Source: Planctomycetota bacterium (lineage in GTDB: Bacteria; Planctomycetota; Planctomycetia; Pirellulales; UBA7805). Taken from it: 36,232 nt of DNA. The notes beneath the pieces are model-generated. The model was not told where the DNA came from, did no database searches, and saw nothing but the letters and a program-made list of their open reading frames with translations. Positions 7,610 to 17,000 of the stretch are shown one piece after another. The stretch is from positions 1-36,232 of the forward strand of contig JAIOPX010000293.1 of the NCBI GenBank assembly GCA_021413705.1, in the 5' to 3' direction. How positions within the stretch are numbered: the stretch's first letter is position 1; every line of letters begins with the position of its first letter. A program made the position numbers and the translations under genes.

Positions 7610-8581
7610 CTATTGTCGCGGTCGGCCCACGGGCGGGCGCTGGGCTTGATCGCCTGGTGGTGGGGGGCTGGCTGAGTTGTCTTCGACAACCAATCGCCAA
7701 CCCCAAGGTACCAGCGGCGGCTTGAAGGCGTCGCGAATCTTGTCCAATACGTTGTCGTTGATCTGCACGCTGCGGAATTCGTACGACGAATAGCCATTGC
7801 CCGGATCGTAGAGCCGCATGGCGAATGGCTCGAACGTCTCCCGCTTCAGCCGCAGCACGGAACGCTTGAAGTTGGCCGCATCGCCGCGGAAACGGGGAAA
7901 GGCATCCACCCAGATCTCGGTTTCGGAAAACTCCTGGGGGGTTACGATCCGCATGAAGTAGCGCCGCTTGAGCTTTTCGGCTTCGGCGCCGAAGAGAAAC
8001 GGTAGCGGACCATCGCTGATGGCCCTGCCGCGCATCTCAGGGGGGATCGGCCGCTTGACCACCTGCTTCAGCTTGGCGTCGTATTCGTAGATGGCGTCGC
8101 CGGTGCTGACCCAGTGTTCGCCGACTTCGTCCTTCGTCACATCGTATTTGCCGGTATCGACATTCAGCCGGCGGATCTCGTTTACCTTGAACGTCCCCTT
8201 GTCGGGGGCGGCATATTTGATTTCGCCGTCGCTTTGCAGACCCGCTGTTTCCTTGAATTGAGGATGGTCGGCCGGAATGAAGCCGGGCTGATAGGTCCAA
8301 CGGGTGAACTCGCAACGGAAAGTCTTGATTTTTGAAGTATGTGCTTCCCATGCCGACAACACCTGATCGAGATAGTCCTGTTGTTCGGCAGTGAGGGTGA
8401 AGGGTGCGGCCGCGGGTCGTGCCTCCGGTGGACGGCCTTCGCGGGGGGGTACGGCGCCTGGGGGCGGGGCCATTGGCTGTTCGACCTGGCCCGGTTGCTG
8501 TGCGGCGGCCGACGTCACGCCTCCGATCGTCAGGATGCAGATTCCAAGACCATGGATAAGTCGTGATTTCATAGTCATCAT
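7610..8581 (-). CDS. Secreted TIGR03009-type planctomycete protein (LolA-like fold possible)
   Basis: 323 residues with a signal peptide (MKSRLIHGLGICILTIGG, then VTSAAAQQ) and a Pro/Gly-rich linker at about 30-60. The conserved body begins LTAEQQDYLDQVLSAWEAHTS and includes FRCEFTRWTYQPGF, WVSTGDAIYEYD, LPFLFGAEAEKLKRRYFMR and IWVDAFPRFRGDAANF. This pattern matches the planctomycete domain catalogued as TIGR03009, which resembles LolA-type lipoprotein carrier folds. It would act in the periplasm; the substrate is unknown. The end is Pro-rich (SPPPPGDQAQRPPVGRPRQ). The gene converges with the sigma/anti-sigma operon, with 9 bp between stops. Starts at 8581 and 8572 are both possible. Confidence 0.82.
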   Translation of the reverse strand: MMTMKSRLIHGLGICILTIGGVTSAAAQQPGQVEQPMAPPPGAVPPREGRPPEARPAAAPFTLTAEQQDYLDQVLSAWEAHTSKIKTFRCEFTRWTYQPGFIPADHPQFKETAGLQSDGEIKYAAPDKGTFKVNEIRRLNVDTGKYDVTKDEVGEHWVSTGDAIYEYDAKLKQVVKRPIPPEMRGRAISDGPLPFLFGAEAEKLKRRYFMRIVTPQEFSETEIWVDAFPRFRGDAANFKRSVLRLKRETFEPFAMRLYDPGNGYSSYEFRSVQINDNVLDKIRDAFKPPLVPWGWRLVVEDNSASPPPPGDQAQRPPVGRPRQ

Positions 8582-8744
8582 GGATGCAGGAGTTTGGCCA
8601 GCGGGGCAATGGCGCCCCTCGGTGATTGAGCTTATGGGCGGCGGATTCTAGCAATCCCTGCGGCAGGGCCGAAGACCAATCTTCCGCTGCTGACCCACCC
8701 CATGGGCTTGTCGCGGCTTTCCCAAATTGCCGCCATGCCCCAAA

Positions 8745-10112
8745 ATGGCTTTGCTTATGGTTCCATCCCCCCTCAGCGTGATCTACCTCAGCCCTGGCGC
8801 CGGGGGAATGTATTGCGGCAGTTGCTTGAGCGACAACATGCTCGTCCGCGCCCTGAGGCGGCAAGGGGCCGACGTGACGCTCGTGCCCCTCTACACGCCG
8901 CTGTTGACCGAGGAGCCGGACCAGAGCATCCCGCAAGTGTTTTTTGGCGGGTTGAGCGTCTATCTCAGGCAGGTGGTGCCGCTGGCAGATCGCCTGCCGC
9001 AATTTCTATCGCGCTGGCTCGATCGGCCGGCGCTGCTGAGGATGCTTTCTCGCACGGCTATCCGAACCGATGCCCGGCGGCTTGGCGCGCTCACCTTGTC
9101 GATGGTTCGCGGAGAGCATGGGCGCCAGCGGGCCGACGTTGCGCGGCTCGTCGAGTGGCTGGCTAAGCAGCCGCGGCCAGCCGTGATTAATTTTAGCAAC
9201 CTGTTGATCGCCGGTTGCTTGCCGACAGTGAAACGCGAGTTGGGGGTGCCGATTGTTGTCACGCTTCAAGGGGACGACCTGTTCCTGGATGCACTGACGC
9301 CCGCCTACCACGATGCGGTGCAGGCCGAGTTGCGGCGCATCGTCCGGGATGTAGACGGTTTTATTGTGCATAGCCAATATTATGCTGCGGAGATGTCGCA
9401 GCGGTTTGAGATTCCGCCGGAGAGGATTCATGTCGTCCCACTGGGGATTTCCCTGAGCGCAGTGGCGCTAGCCACCGGTGTCGAAGGCGAAGGCCAAACA
9501 GGACCGGCGGCTAGCGCCGTGCCGCTCACAAAGACGACGTCCACACCCACAGTCGGCTTCCTGGCTCGCATCTGTCCGGCCAAAGGATTGCACGTCCTGG
9601 TCGAGGCATTCATCCGTTTGCGCACCATGCCCGGCATGTCGGCCGCTCGATTGCGCGTGGCCGGGTGGCTGGGGCCGGACGACGAGGATTATTTTCGCCG
9701 GCAACAACAACGGCTTGCCGAAGCCGGGTACGCGGACGCGCTCGACGTGAATCGTACTCCAGACCTCGCCGCCAAGCTCCAGTTTCTCCGCGAGATTGAT
9801 CTGCTGAGCGTGCCGACGGTCTATCGGGAACCCAAGGGACGCTACGTGCTGGAAGCTCTAGCCGCAGGCGTGCCGGTCGTGCAACCGCGGCACGGCGCGT
9901 TCCCGGAGTTGCTCGCCAGCACAGGCGGAGGAGAACTGTTCGAGCCGGGAGATGTGGTAGGACTAGCGACGGCGCTATTTGAGATACTCTCCGATTCGGG
10001 ACGCCGCCAAGCATTGAGCCGGCAAGGGCAGGCAGGTGTGGGAGCCCTTCATACCGACGAGCATTCCGCCCAAGCGACGTTGGCGGTTTATCGCCGTATC
10101 GTTTCCCAATGA
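8745..10112 (+). CDS. Glycosyltransferase family 4
   Basis: Transfers sugar from an activated donor, probably in cell-surface glycan or glycolipid synthesis. GT-B fold: the N-terminal Rossmann domain starts LSVIYLSPGAGGMYCGSCLS with the glycine-rich loop, and the C-terminal domain (from about residue 270) starts PTVGFLARICPAKGLHVLVEA and holds the E-x7-E-like donor site in PKGRYVLEALAAGVPVVQPR with HGAFPELL. The presence of GDDLF and YHDAVQAEL is also typical of GT4 proteins. About 455 residues. In-frame starts are TTG 8727, ATG 8745 and ATG 8757 (the last begins right before the first beta strand); no good ribosome site separates them. It stands alone, so acceptor and pathway are unknown. 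Confidence 0.87.
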   Translation: MALLMVPSPLSVIYLSPGAGGMYCGSCLSDNMLVRALRRQGADVTLVPLYTPLLTEEPDQSIPQVFFGGLSVYLRQVVPLADRLPQFLSRWLDRPALLRMLSRTAIRTDARRLGALTLSMVRGEHGRQRADVARLVEWLAKQPRPAVINFSNLLIAGCLPTVKRELGVPIVVTLQGDDLFLDALTPAYHDAVQAELRRIVRDVDGFIVHSQYYAAEMSQRFEIPPERIHVVPLGISLSAVALATGVEGEGQTGPAASAVPLTKTTSTPTVGFLARICPAKGLHVLVEAFIRLRTMPGMSAARLRVAGWLGPDDEDYFRRQQQRLAEAGYADALDVNRTPDLAAKLQFLREIDLLSVPTVYREPKGRYVLEALAAGVPVVQPRHGAFPELLASTGGGELFEPGDVVGLATALFEILSDSGRRQALSRQGQAGVGALHTDEHSAQATLAVYRRIVSQ

Positions 10113-10127
10113 AAGATGGGAACCGGC

Positions 10128-10226
10128 TTACACCCCGACGCTCTGCTCTTGCAGACTGGCGTAGAGGCGGACGAACGTGGGTTGGATCGATTCGCAGGTT
10201 ACCAAGTTATTGACTTCCTGACTCAT
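10128..10226 (-). CDS. 32-residue mini-protein with ideal ribosome site
   Basis: Unrecognised small ORF: ATG 10226 to TAA 10128, product begins MSQEVNNLVT and ends QEQSVGV. It is supported by a perfect AGGAGG (10234-10239) 7 bases upstream, far better than most genes in the window. There is no signal peptide or membrane helix; a short amphipathic helix is possible (TFVRLYASLQEQ). It converges with the glycosyltransferase stop (15 bp gap) and lies downstream of phoB on the same strand. It could encode a tiny regulator or be the leader of a longer transcript. Confidence 0.5.
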   Translation of the reverse strand: MSQEVNNLVTCESIQPTFVRLYASLQEQSVGV

Positions 10227-10239
10227 GGTCGGTCCTCCT

Positions 10240-10586
10240 GATTGCGCCTGAGCAAGACTGCTCTTCGATTCGGCGCCGGCCGCGCGGGATCCCCTCCCTT
10301 GCAGCGTTGTTGTCGTCGCTAGGGCTAGAAAAGTTGGCCACTCACCCTGGCTGCGACACTCCCTATGCTATCACATTCCAGATCCTTTTCCGCGGGCGTC
10401 AGCGTGCGTTAACACAATCTTCATGAAATAGAATTGGTTGATGCTTGCCCCAATTAACACGATCGTAAACCCTTGCGGCGTCGATAGATCTTGCCAATAA
10501 AGCGGCAGAAATGTATCGCAATGATACACCTAAAGAGGGGGTGATGTCCGACGTTCATAGAGATGCGCGGGACATTGCCCAAGCCG
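10240..10586. other. Gene-free region between mini-gene and phoB, with Pho-box-like repeats
   Basis: No ORF is convincing. TTAACACAATC (10409-10419) is followed at an 11-bp period by TTCATGAAATA, and a close copy TTAACACGATC occurs at 10454-10464, 45 bp further on. The 11-bp periodic T-rich direct repeats resemble PhoB-type boxes, which fits their position between phoB and the mini-gene, but the match to any defined Pho-box consensus is loose. The rest is featureless. Confidence 0.35.
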
Positions 10587-11279
10587 CTATACGGGCATTT
10601 CACGGAAGCGATATCCGATGCCGCGCACTGTTTCGATCAGTTCCGCGTGTTGTCCCATCTTCTTGCGTAGCGATCGAATGTGGACGTCGATCGTGCGTTC
10701 GAGCACCAAAGCATCGTCTCCTAATGCGGAGTCGATCAGCTCCGTGCGGCTGAAGGCCCGACCCGGTTGGCGCACCAAGGCGTCCAGCAAACGGAACTCG
10801 CTGAGCGTCAGCTCCATGGCTTCACCATCGATCGTGGCCTGATGGCGGCGGCGGTCAATGCGCACCGCCTGACTGACGGCAATCTCCCGTTCGTCGGCCT
10901 CGGCCTGAGTGCGGCGCAACAATGCCCGTACTCGCTCCAGCAGCACTTTGACGCTGAACGGTTTGGTCACATAGTCGTCAGCCCCGACGCTGAACCCGAC
11001 CACCTGGTCGGTTTCTTCCGACTTGGCGGTGAGCATCAGGATCAGCATTGCGCGCGTGGCCGGATTGCTCCGCAGGCGGCGGCAAACTTCCAGTCCATCG
11101 ACAATGGGGAGCATCAGATCGAGTACGACCAGATCCGGTAGGCGCAGCTCGGCTTGCGACAGGCCGTCCTGGCCATCGCGGGCCAGCAGCGTTTCGTAGC
11201 CGGCCTGCTTGAGGTTGTAGGCCAATACGTCGGCCAACGCCCGGTCGTCTTCAACGATCAACACTGTCGGCTGGGGCAT
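10587..11279 (-). CDS. phoB: PhoB-like two-component response regulator
   Basis: OmpR/PhoB-family transcription factor, 230 residues. The receiver domain (1-120) has the acidic pair Asp11-Asp12 and the phospho-acceptor Asp54 in VVLDLMLP, with the conserved T (MLTAKS) and K (VTKPF). The winged-helix DNA-binding domain (about 135-228) ends with RSLRKKMG and ETVRGIGYRF, diagnostic of the PhoB/OmpR group. ATG 11279 is preferred over the ATG 33 bases upstream because GAGGA lies 9 bases before it and the protein then begins at the first receiver strand. Upstream on the same strand is the partner kinase, which is broken here. Whether PhoB still gets phosphate in this strain is therefore doubtful. 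Confidence 0.93.
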   Translation of the reverse strand: MPQPTVLIVEDDRALADVLAYNLKQAGYETLLARDGQDGLSQAELRLPDLVVLDLMLPIVDGLEVCRRLRSNPATRAMLILMLTAKSEETDQVVGFSVGADDYVTKPFSVKVLLERVRALLRRTQAEADEREIAVSQAVRIDRRRHQATIDGEAMELTLSEFRLLDALVRQPGRAFSRTELIDSALGDDALVLERTIDVHIRSLRKKMGQHAELIETVRGIGYRFREMPV

Positions 11280-11466
11280 GTAATTTGGTCCTCGGGTCGC
11301 TGAGAGAATCATAATTTGCGCCAGGGGAAAGGGGAAGTGTTAAGCGGTTTTTAGCGGCCGGGAAAGTTTCAGCACCAGTACCGTACCCGACCGATGTGAA
11401 GAAAGCATGAATGCGGCGTGAAGGCTGGGTGCAGACATCTACCGCCTTGCCGCGCGGGAACCAACA

Positions 11467-11482
11467 GGGGGCTTACGCCCCC
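11467..11482. repeat. GC hairpin over the phoR stop codon
   Basis: GGGGGC (11467-11472), loop TTAC, GCCCCC (11477-11482). The loop holds the TAA stop of the phoR C-terminal fragment. There is no T-tract, so it is not a clear terminator; it may reduce read-through into phoB or be a dispersed repeat that trimmed the kinase end. Confidence 0.55.
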
Positions 11483-12899
11483 CGCTCGCCATTGGTCGCG
11501 GCTCGCAGGCGCACCGTGAACGTGCTTCCTTCTTTCGGCGTGCTTTGCAAGCTCACGCTGCCGCCGAAGGCCTGAACGAGATGCTTCACAATCGACAGGC
11601 CCAGCCCCGTGCCTCCCAGTTCGCGGGAGCGGGCACGATCGACGCGATAGAAACGCTCGAAGACGCGGAGTTGATCTTCGGCTGAAATGCCGATGCCAGT
11701 GTCTTGCACTTCGATCAGCACATACCCCTCGTCAGGCTGCGATCGAATGGTCACGCGCCCCCCGTCCGGCGTGTACGTTCACAGCTTAAGGAAATCTGCT
11801 TGGTCTCAGCGGCGGGCAGGTGTTGTGTCAGGCATTCCTGAATCAATTCTCCCAGTGGCACCGGCACAATCTGATGCACCTCGGCTCCCGATTCGATCCG
11901 TGCCAAGCTCAGCAGATCCTGGATCAACTGATGCAGCCGATCCGCCTGCTCGTCGATCCGAGCGACAAACTGCCGGCGATGGTCCGCGTCGTCGAGCGCT
12001 CCGGCCAGCAGCGTCTCGGCGTAGGCCTTGATGGAACTCAGGGGTGTCTTAAGTTCGTGCGACACATTGGCCACGAAGTCGCGCCGCAGATTCTCCAGGC
12101 GTCGAAACTCGGTGATGTCTTCCAATACCATGACCACGCCAGGGCAAGGGACACCGGGGAGTTGGGCCACATGTGTCGAGAGAATCCGCGGCGGCAACGT
12201 GCCCAGCGTGATTTCGAGCCGCCGCGTCGCTGCGCTGTTATTTCCACCACCTGTGGCTCGTGCCGCCAGGGCGTCGGCCGTCGCCTGGTGAAGTGCATGT
12301 TGGCGCACCGCCTCCAAGAATGGTCGTCCCACAGCAGTCTCGGGTGAAAAAGAGAGGAGCTTGCCGGCTGCGTCGTTGGCAAACAACACGCGCTGCCTAT
12401 CATCGACTGCGATCACCGCCTCAATCATGCCCCGGAGCACCGTTTCCAGCCGCTGGCCGCTTTCGCGCAACTGATTGACGCGGGCGCTCATCTGCTGGCT
12501 CATCCGGTTGAACGAGTCTCCCAGTTGGCCCAGTTCGTCCCGGTTCGAGACATAGATTCTCTGGTCATAATCCCCCTCGGCGATCCGCTGCGCGGCCTCG
12601 TTAAGCGTTTTGACCGGGCTTGTCACCCGGGCCACAACCCACCAGGTGAGTCCCAGCATGGCCAGGCTGACCGCTCCGGCTACTGCCCAAATTCGGCGGC
12701 GCATGGACGCAATGTCTTCACGCACGGCGACCTCCGGCGAACTGCCGACCGTTGCCGCCGCTGCGCCGACCTGCGGCCGTTGCGCGGCCAGTTGATTCTC
12801 ATACCGATCGCTAACGATCAGCACGAATGCCGTGGCGCTGAGCAGGTTCAGCCCAGCGTAGGAGAGAAACAACTTCCAGAACAGACGTGACGACCACAT
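11473..12899 (-). pseudogene. phoR: PhoR-like sensor histidine kinase, broken by internal deletion and frameshift
   Basis: Partner kinase of PhoB, in two frames. Fragment 1 (12899-11751) carries a first membrane helix (FLSYAGLNLLSATAFVLIVS), a short periplasmic loop, a second helix (VAGAVSLAMLGLTWWVVA), HAMP, a PAS domain and the HisKA box with His281 in VSHELKTP, then runs to LSCE before reading into an unrelated tail and stopping. Fragment 2 (11775-11473), in another frame, starts abruptly YTPDGGRVTIRS and contains the G1, F and G2 boxes (DTGIGI, ERFYRVD, GTGLGLSIV). The segment that should join them, including the N-box (N-x-x-x-N-A-x-K before YTP), is absent. About 30 codons plus a non-multiple of three seem to be deleted near 11776. 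Without the N-box ATP/Mg binding is lost, so the kinase should be dead. Start ATG 12899 is chosen because upstream codons come from a tandem repeat. Confidence 0.85.
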
Positions 12900-12927
12900 T
12901 GCGGAAAATACCTGGGCTGCTGGGCTG

Positions 12928-12953
12928 CTGAGTACTGAGTACTGAGTACTGAA
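12928..12953. repeat. Short tandem repeat CTGAGTA x3 upstream of phoR
   Basis: Three exact 7-bp units CTGAGTA (12928-12948) followed by CTGAA. Just before it, GGGCTGCT is also duplicated (about 12914-12929). Lies between the divergent phoR and VanZ-like genes; repeats of this sort are dispersed in planctomycete intergenic DNA. A TATAAT at 12973-12978 on the plus strand could be the -10 of the VanZ-like gene, but no good -35 is seen. Confidence 0.6.
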
Positions 12954-13035
12954 CCAAACCTTTCTCATCGACTATAATACTCTATCCCAAAGGCTCCCAA
13001 CGTAGCAGGCACACTTCCTGCGCCATTATCCCTCC

Positions 13036-14022
13036 ATGCACGATTCCCCGCCCCACTGTTCAGAACCAAACGCCACGCGGCCGGCCGGTTATGGATTTTT
13101 GTTATGGATCATGCCGCTGGTTATCGGCCTGCTTTTCTGGGCGTTGATGATTCCGCTACCGTTGCATGGCCGCCTGGCCAGCGCACTGGGCGATTTGGTT
13201 CACGCTCCGGCATTTGCACTGGTGGCGCTAGGATGTTATGGAGTGGCGCGGCGGCTGGGGCTCGGCAGGCTGCCCGCAGCAGCTGCAGTGTGGTTGCTGT
13301 TGACTGTATTTGGTGCAGCGACTGAAGTGGCCCAGGACTTTGTGGGACGCGGCGAGTCTTGGCACGATGCTCTGAATGACGCGATCGGTGCCGCCGGAGG
13401 AGTGCTGATTGGCATGGCCCTGGAGGCATTCACGCTGACACGCAAAACGCTCGTCATTATCCTGGGCGTAACCATTGTGTTGGCCGCCGAACTTGATGCT
13501 CTATCCGCGGTTTGGGACTGCTATCAGCAATCTCGCCAGATGCCGCTGTTGGCGTCGTTTGAAAGTTGGCATGAGCCGGATCGCTGGTGGGTCAATGAAG
13601 CAGACATCGAGCGAGTCGCGGCGCACGCTACGGACGGGCTTTGGGCGCTGAAAGTCGACTTACACCCTGGCCAGTACCCTGGCGTGGCGCTGAGCGAACC
13701 GCCCCCTGATTGGTCGAGATACAAAGAGTTGGTTTTCGATATCGACGTGGAGCCGATTGTCAAAGGAGACGATCCTGCCGAACCGCTGGAACTCTACGTC
13801 AAATTGCAAGATCTGCACCACAATGGTGAGCATAACGATCGATTCCACCGCCCCTTGCGGTTGACACCCGGACGTCACGAGATTCGCATCCCGCTGTCCG
13901 AAGTAGCCGCCGCTCCGCGGGGCCGACGCATGGACATGACGCGGATGGGCATGTTGCAGTTTTTTGCCATCCAGCCCCCGGAACGACGGACGTTCTACTT
14001 GGACAATGTGCGGTTGGAGTAG
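13036..14022 (+). CDS. VanZ-like membrane protein with C-terminal beta-sandwich-like domain
   Basis: 328 residues in two parts. The first ~150 residues have four predicted membrane helices (around 18-35, 52-70, 83-100 and 112-132, then a fifth at 137-155) and the VanZ-family signature: an acidic residue in the third helix region (GAATEVAQDFVGRGESWHDALNDAIGA), where the E..Q..R.....D...N..G pattern is diagnostic. The last ~160 residues are soluble, all-beta in character (WHEPDRWWVNEADIERVA..., LVFDIDVEP, LELYVKLQDLHH, HEIRIPLSEV, RTFYLDNVRLE), reminiscent of CIA30/carbohydrate-binding beta sandwiches. VanZ relatives act in glycopeptide tolerance or cell-envelope teicoplanin response, but here the role is unknown; the extra domain suggests binding of glycan outside the cell (inference). 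Confidence 0.8.
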   Translation: MHDSPPHCSEPNATRPAGYGFLLWIMPLVIGLLFWALMIPLPLHGRLASALGDLVHAPAFALVALGCYGVARRLGLGRLPAAAAVWLLLTVFGAATEVAQDFVGRGESWHDALNDAIGAAGGVLIGMALEAFTLTRKTLVIILGVTIVLAAELDALSAVWDCYQQSRQMPLLASFESWHEPDRWWVNEADIERVAAHATDGLWALKVDLHPGQYPGVALSEPPPDWSRYKELVFDIDVEPIVKGDDPAEPLELYVKLQDLHHNGEHNDRFHRPLRLTPGRHEIRIPLSEVAAAPRGRRMDMTRMGMLQFFAIQPPERRTFYLDNVRLE

Positions 14023-14029
14023 GCGAGCA

Positions 14030-17000
14030 CTACTTGCACGATTCCAGATAACTCAGCAAATCAGCCGCCTGCTGCGCGGTCAGTTCGCCGATTAGGCCGT
14101 CGGGCATCAGCGACTGTCGTTGTCGAGTGAGTTCTTCAATTTCGACATGACGCAGTTTAATCGACTTGTCGGCCGCGTCGCGCAGGACGATCCCTTCAGC
14201 GTTGCGATCCGTCAATACTCCAGTGTATGGGACGCCATCGGTGGTCACCACCAAATAGGTAATGAACTTTTCGTCGATCGTTTTGGAGGGCTCCAAAATG
14301 CTCTCCAGAATCTGAGCCCGGTTATATTTCTTGCCAATCTGATCGAGCGCGGGGCCCGCGTGGCCACCGGTCTTGCCTACTTGATGACAATTGCGGCAGC
14401 TTAAGCTGGCCAGGCCGGCGAACAGTTCCCGGCCGCGCGCCGCGTCTCCTTTCACAGCCAGCAAGGCCTGCGGATTGATCTGCGGTCCCAGCCTCCTCGG
14501 CCGCGATTCCTCCGTGAGGAACCGCTCAAAAAGATCGCGGATGCGGGAGTCGTCATGGCCGCAGCCCTTGGCGATGGCGTCCTGCACGACCGGCTGCGGC
14601 AAGCCGCCGGCGTCCAGCGCTTCCAACAACCACATCGCACCGCTTGGGTTGCTCAGCAGTGTCGTCAGCAGTGCGGCGCGCTGGTCGGCGGGCCACCCTG
14701 GAATCGCCAACTTCTTGAGCGCATCGGCTTCCACGGGTAGCGGCTTGGGCAATTGCTTAATCCAGTCGCGCACCAACCGCACGCCATCGACATCCACCAC
14801 ATCCGAGGCAATGTGGGGCATGCGCCCGCCACCCAGCTTGGACATGCGATACAACAACACCGACCGCTGAGGATACCCGGAAGATATGATTTTTGCGTCG
14901 TCGAGCCCAAAGGTTCCTTGAGCTGGCAGGCGATCGATGATGCCAGTACCCGATGACGGCAATTCATGTTGAAGTTGAAACGACGCTGTTCCGCCGCCGC
15001 CATAGCGATGGCAATGGGCGCAATTGACGTGTAGGTAGGCTCGGGCTCGCGCCTCGATGTTCGCGTTGCCGTCGTGCGGATCTGCAAATTTTGGCAACGT
15101 GGAAAATACAAGGTCCACCGCGGAACTTCCGGGGGCTGACTTTGGCTCCTCCGCTTTCTTCATCGCATTGAGCGTGTGCGGCGGCAATTGCACCAGCCCG
15201 ATGTGAGCCAACGTGCGCAGTTGATTATCCACGACACCGCTCTCGTACTTCCGAGTTCGATTCAACTGCGGCATCGAGAAAGCCAATCGATACTGCGCCC
15301 AATTGTTGTGACAGCGAACGCACTCTGCCCGGCTGCCAAAGTGCCAAGTCTGCGTGCGTGCGCCGCCCGGGTTGGCCGAATCGGCAATCTTCAGAGTCCG
15401 TGCTTCACCCTGGCTGCCGACCAGCGCGGCGTCGGTCCCCTCCTCGTTCCAGGCATAGCTGTATCCGTGCCACACCTGGCCGTCGAAATGCAAAACTTGC
15501 GTCTCCACCGGCCGACGCCCATCGACAGTCGGGAGCGACAGCGTTTTGGCTAGCACGCCTCCCGTGGGAAAAGGGGGCGGCTGGCCGTCGAGCCGGGCAG
15601 CTTCCTTTCCTGGCAGCGCTACCCAGCGCTCGGCCGACGCGCCATCGGACCACATTTCCGCATTGATCGAGAACGGCACGACGCCGGGAGCCGGCTTCTG
15701 ATCGTGCATGGAAGCGAACAGGCCGGTCTGGCTCAGCTTGCGCGGAAAGTCGCGGCTAAGATCGGCGCCCTCGGCTTTGACGAGCCGATGAATCGTTCCT
15801 TCATAGCCAACAAAGTAGATTTGCTCGTCAATATCTTCACCGAATGACGTGATATGAACTTTCGTGTCGGCGATTTCTTTGAGCTCGGTGACCTTGTTGT
15901 CCTGATAGCGCAGTGCCCACATCTTGCCGGTTTCATAATCGCCATAGACGTACGCGCCGTTGAGTCCCGGCAATCGCTTGCCGTAATAAACGAAGCCGCC
16001 GGTGACGGAGGCCGCCTCGGAGTGGCTGTGCTGGGCGGTAGGGGGAAGGATCGGCGTGGGGCCGCGCTTGGCGTCGATTTGCGCCGGCTGCGGCCCTTCC
16101 ATCACGCTCCAACCATAGTTCCCCCCGCGCTCGATTTTGTAGACCATCTCCCAGGCTTCCCAGCCCACGTCGCCAACCCAGAAGTTGCCATTGGCCCGGT
16201 CGAAACTCATCCGCCACGGATTGCGTAAACCGTAGGCCCAGACTTCGCCGCGAGCGCCTTTGACGTTGACAAATGGATTGTCGGGAGGGATCGCATAGTT
16301 GAGTTTGCCCTCGGTCTTATTGACGTCAATTCGAAGAACGGAAGAGAGCAGGTCATCGATGCTCTGCCCGGTTTTGAGATAGTCGGGAGGCGTTGCGCCG
16401 CCGCCGTCACCGGTGCCGACATAAAGATATCCGTCCGGACCAAACACCAGGCAGCCGCTGTTGTGACCGTCCTTTTTCCACTCGATGATCGGCAGCTCGC
16501 TCGACGGATCGACGCGCGGCGGATCCGTGTCGGTCACGCGGAAGCGCGAGACGCGCGTGCCGGGCACCGGATTGAACCGGCTGTATGGAATCTCGAACAC
16601 GAAGCAGATATAGACGTAGCGGTTTTCTTTGAACTTGGGATGAAAGGCCAGACCATACACCCATTCGATCGCCTTGTTGTCTTTCACTTTGCAGATCGGG
16701 GCATACTCGGTGTCCATGTCGATAAACAGGTCTGCCTTGGCGCAGGCCTGATCGTTGGGGAAGGTGAAGATCTTTCCCCCCTCCTGCGCCACCAGAAGGC
16801 GGTTGGTGCCGGGCACCTGCGCTATCAACAGCGGATGGTCGAACGTGAGCTGCGGAAACGCCCGTTCGGCCTTGTATGGCGGCGGCGGTTCAGGAGAGCC
16901 GATGATCCGCGACGTCGTCCACGGAGCGCGGACGTTGATACCGTATGGTCGCTGGGTAGCGCTAGCACCGCGAGATGTCACCGGTGCTTGCGCGAGCACG

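Noticed and set aside
8590-8615. GG-N10-GC match upstream of the TIGR03009 gene as a third sigma-54 promoter
   Set aside because: -24 and -12 blocks each deviate from consensus and the element would sit almost on the start codon.
8037-9002. 321-codon minus-strand frame across the TIGR03009 gene start and the glycosyltransferase
   Set aside because: Overlaps two well-supported genes and has an Arg/Pro/His-rich shadow composition.
12928-12953. CTGAGTA tandem units as a possible CRISPR or phase-variable tract
   Set aside because: Only three 7-bp units, no spacers; if placed in frame it merely lengthens the PhoR N-terminus with poor sequence.
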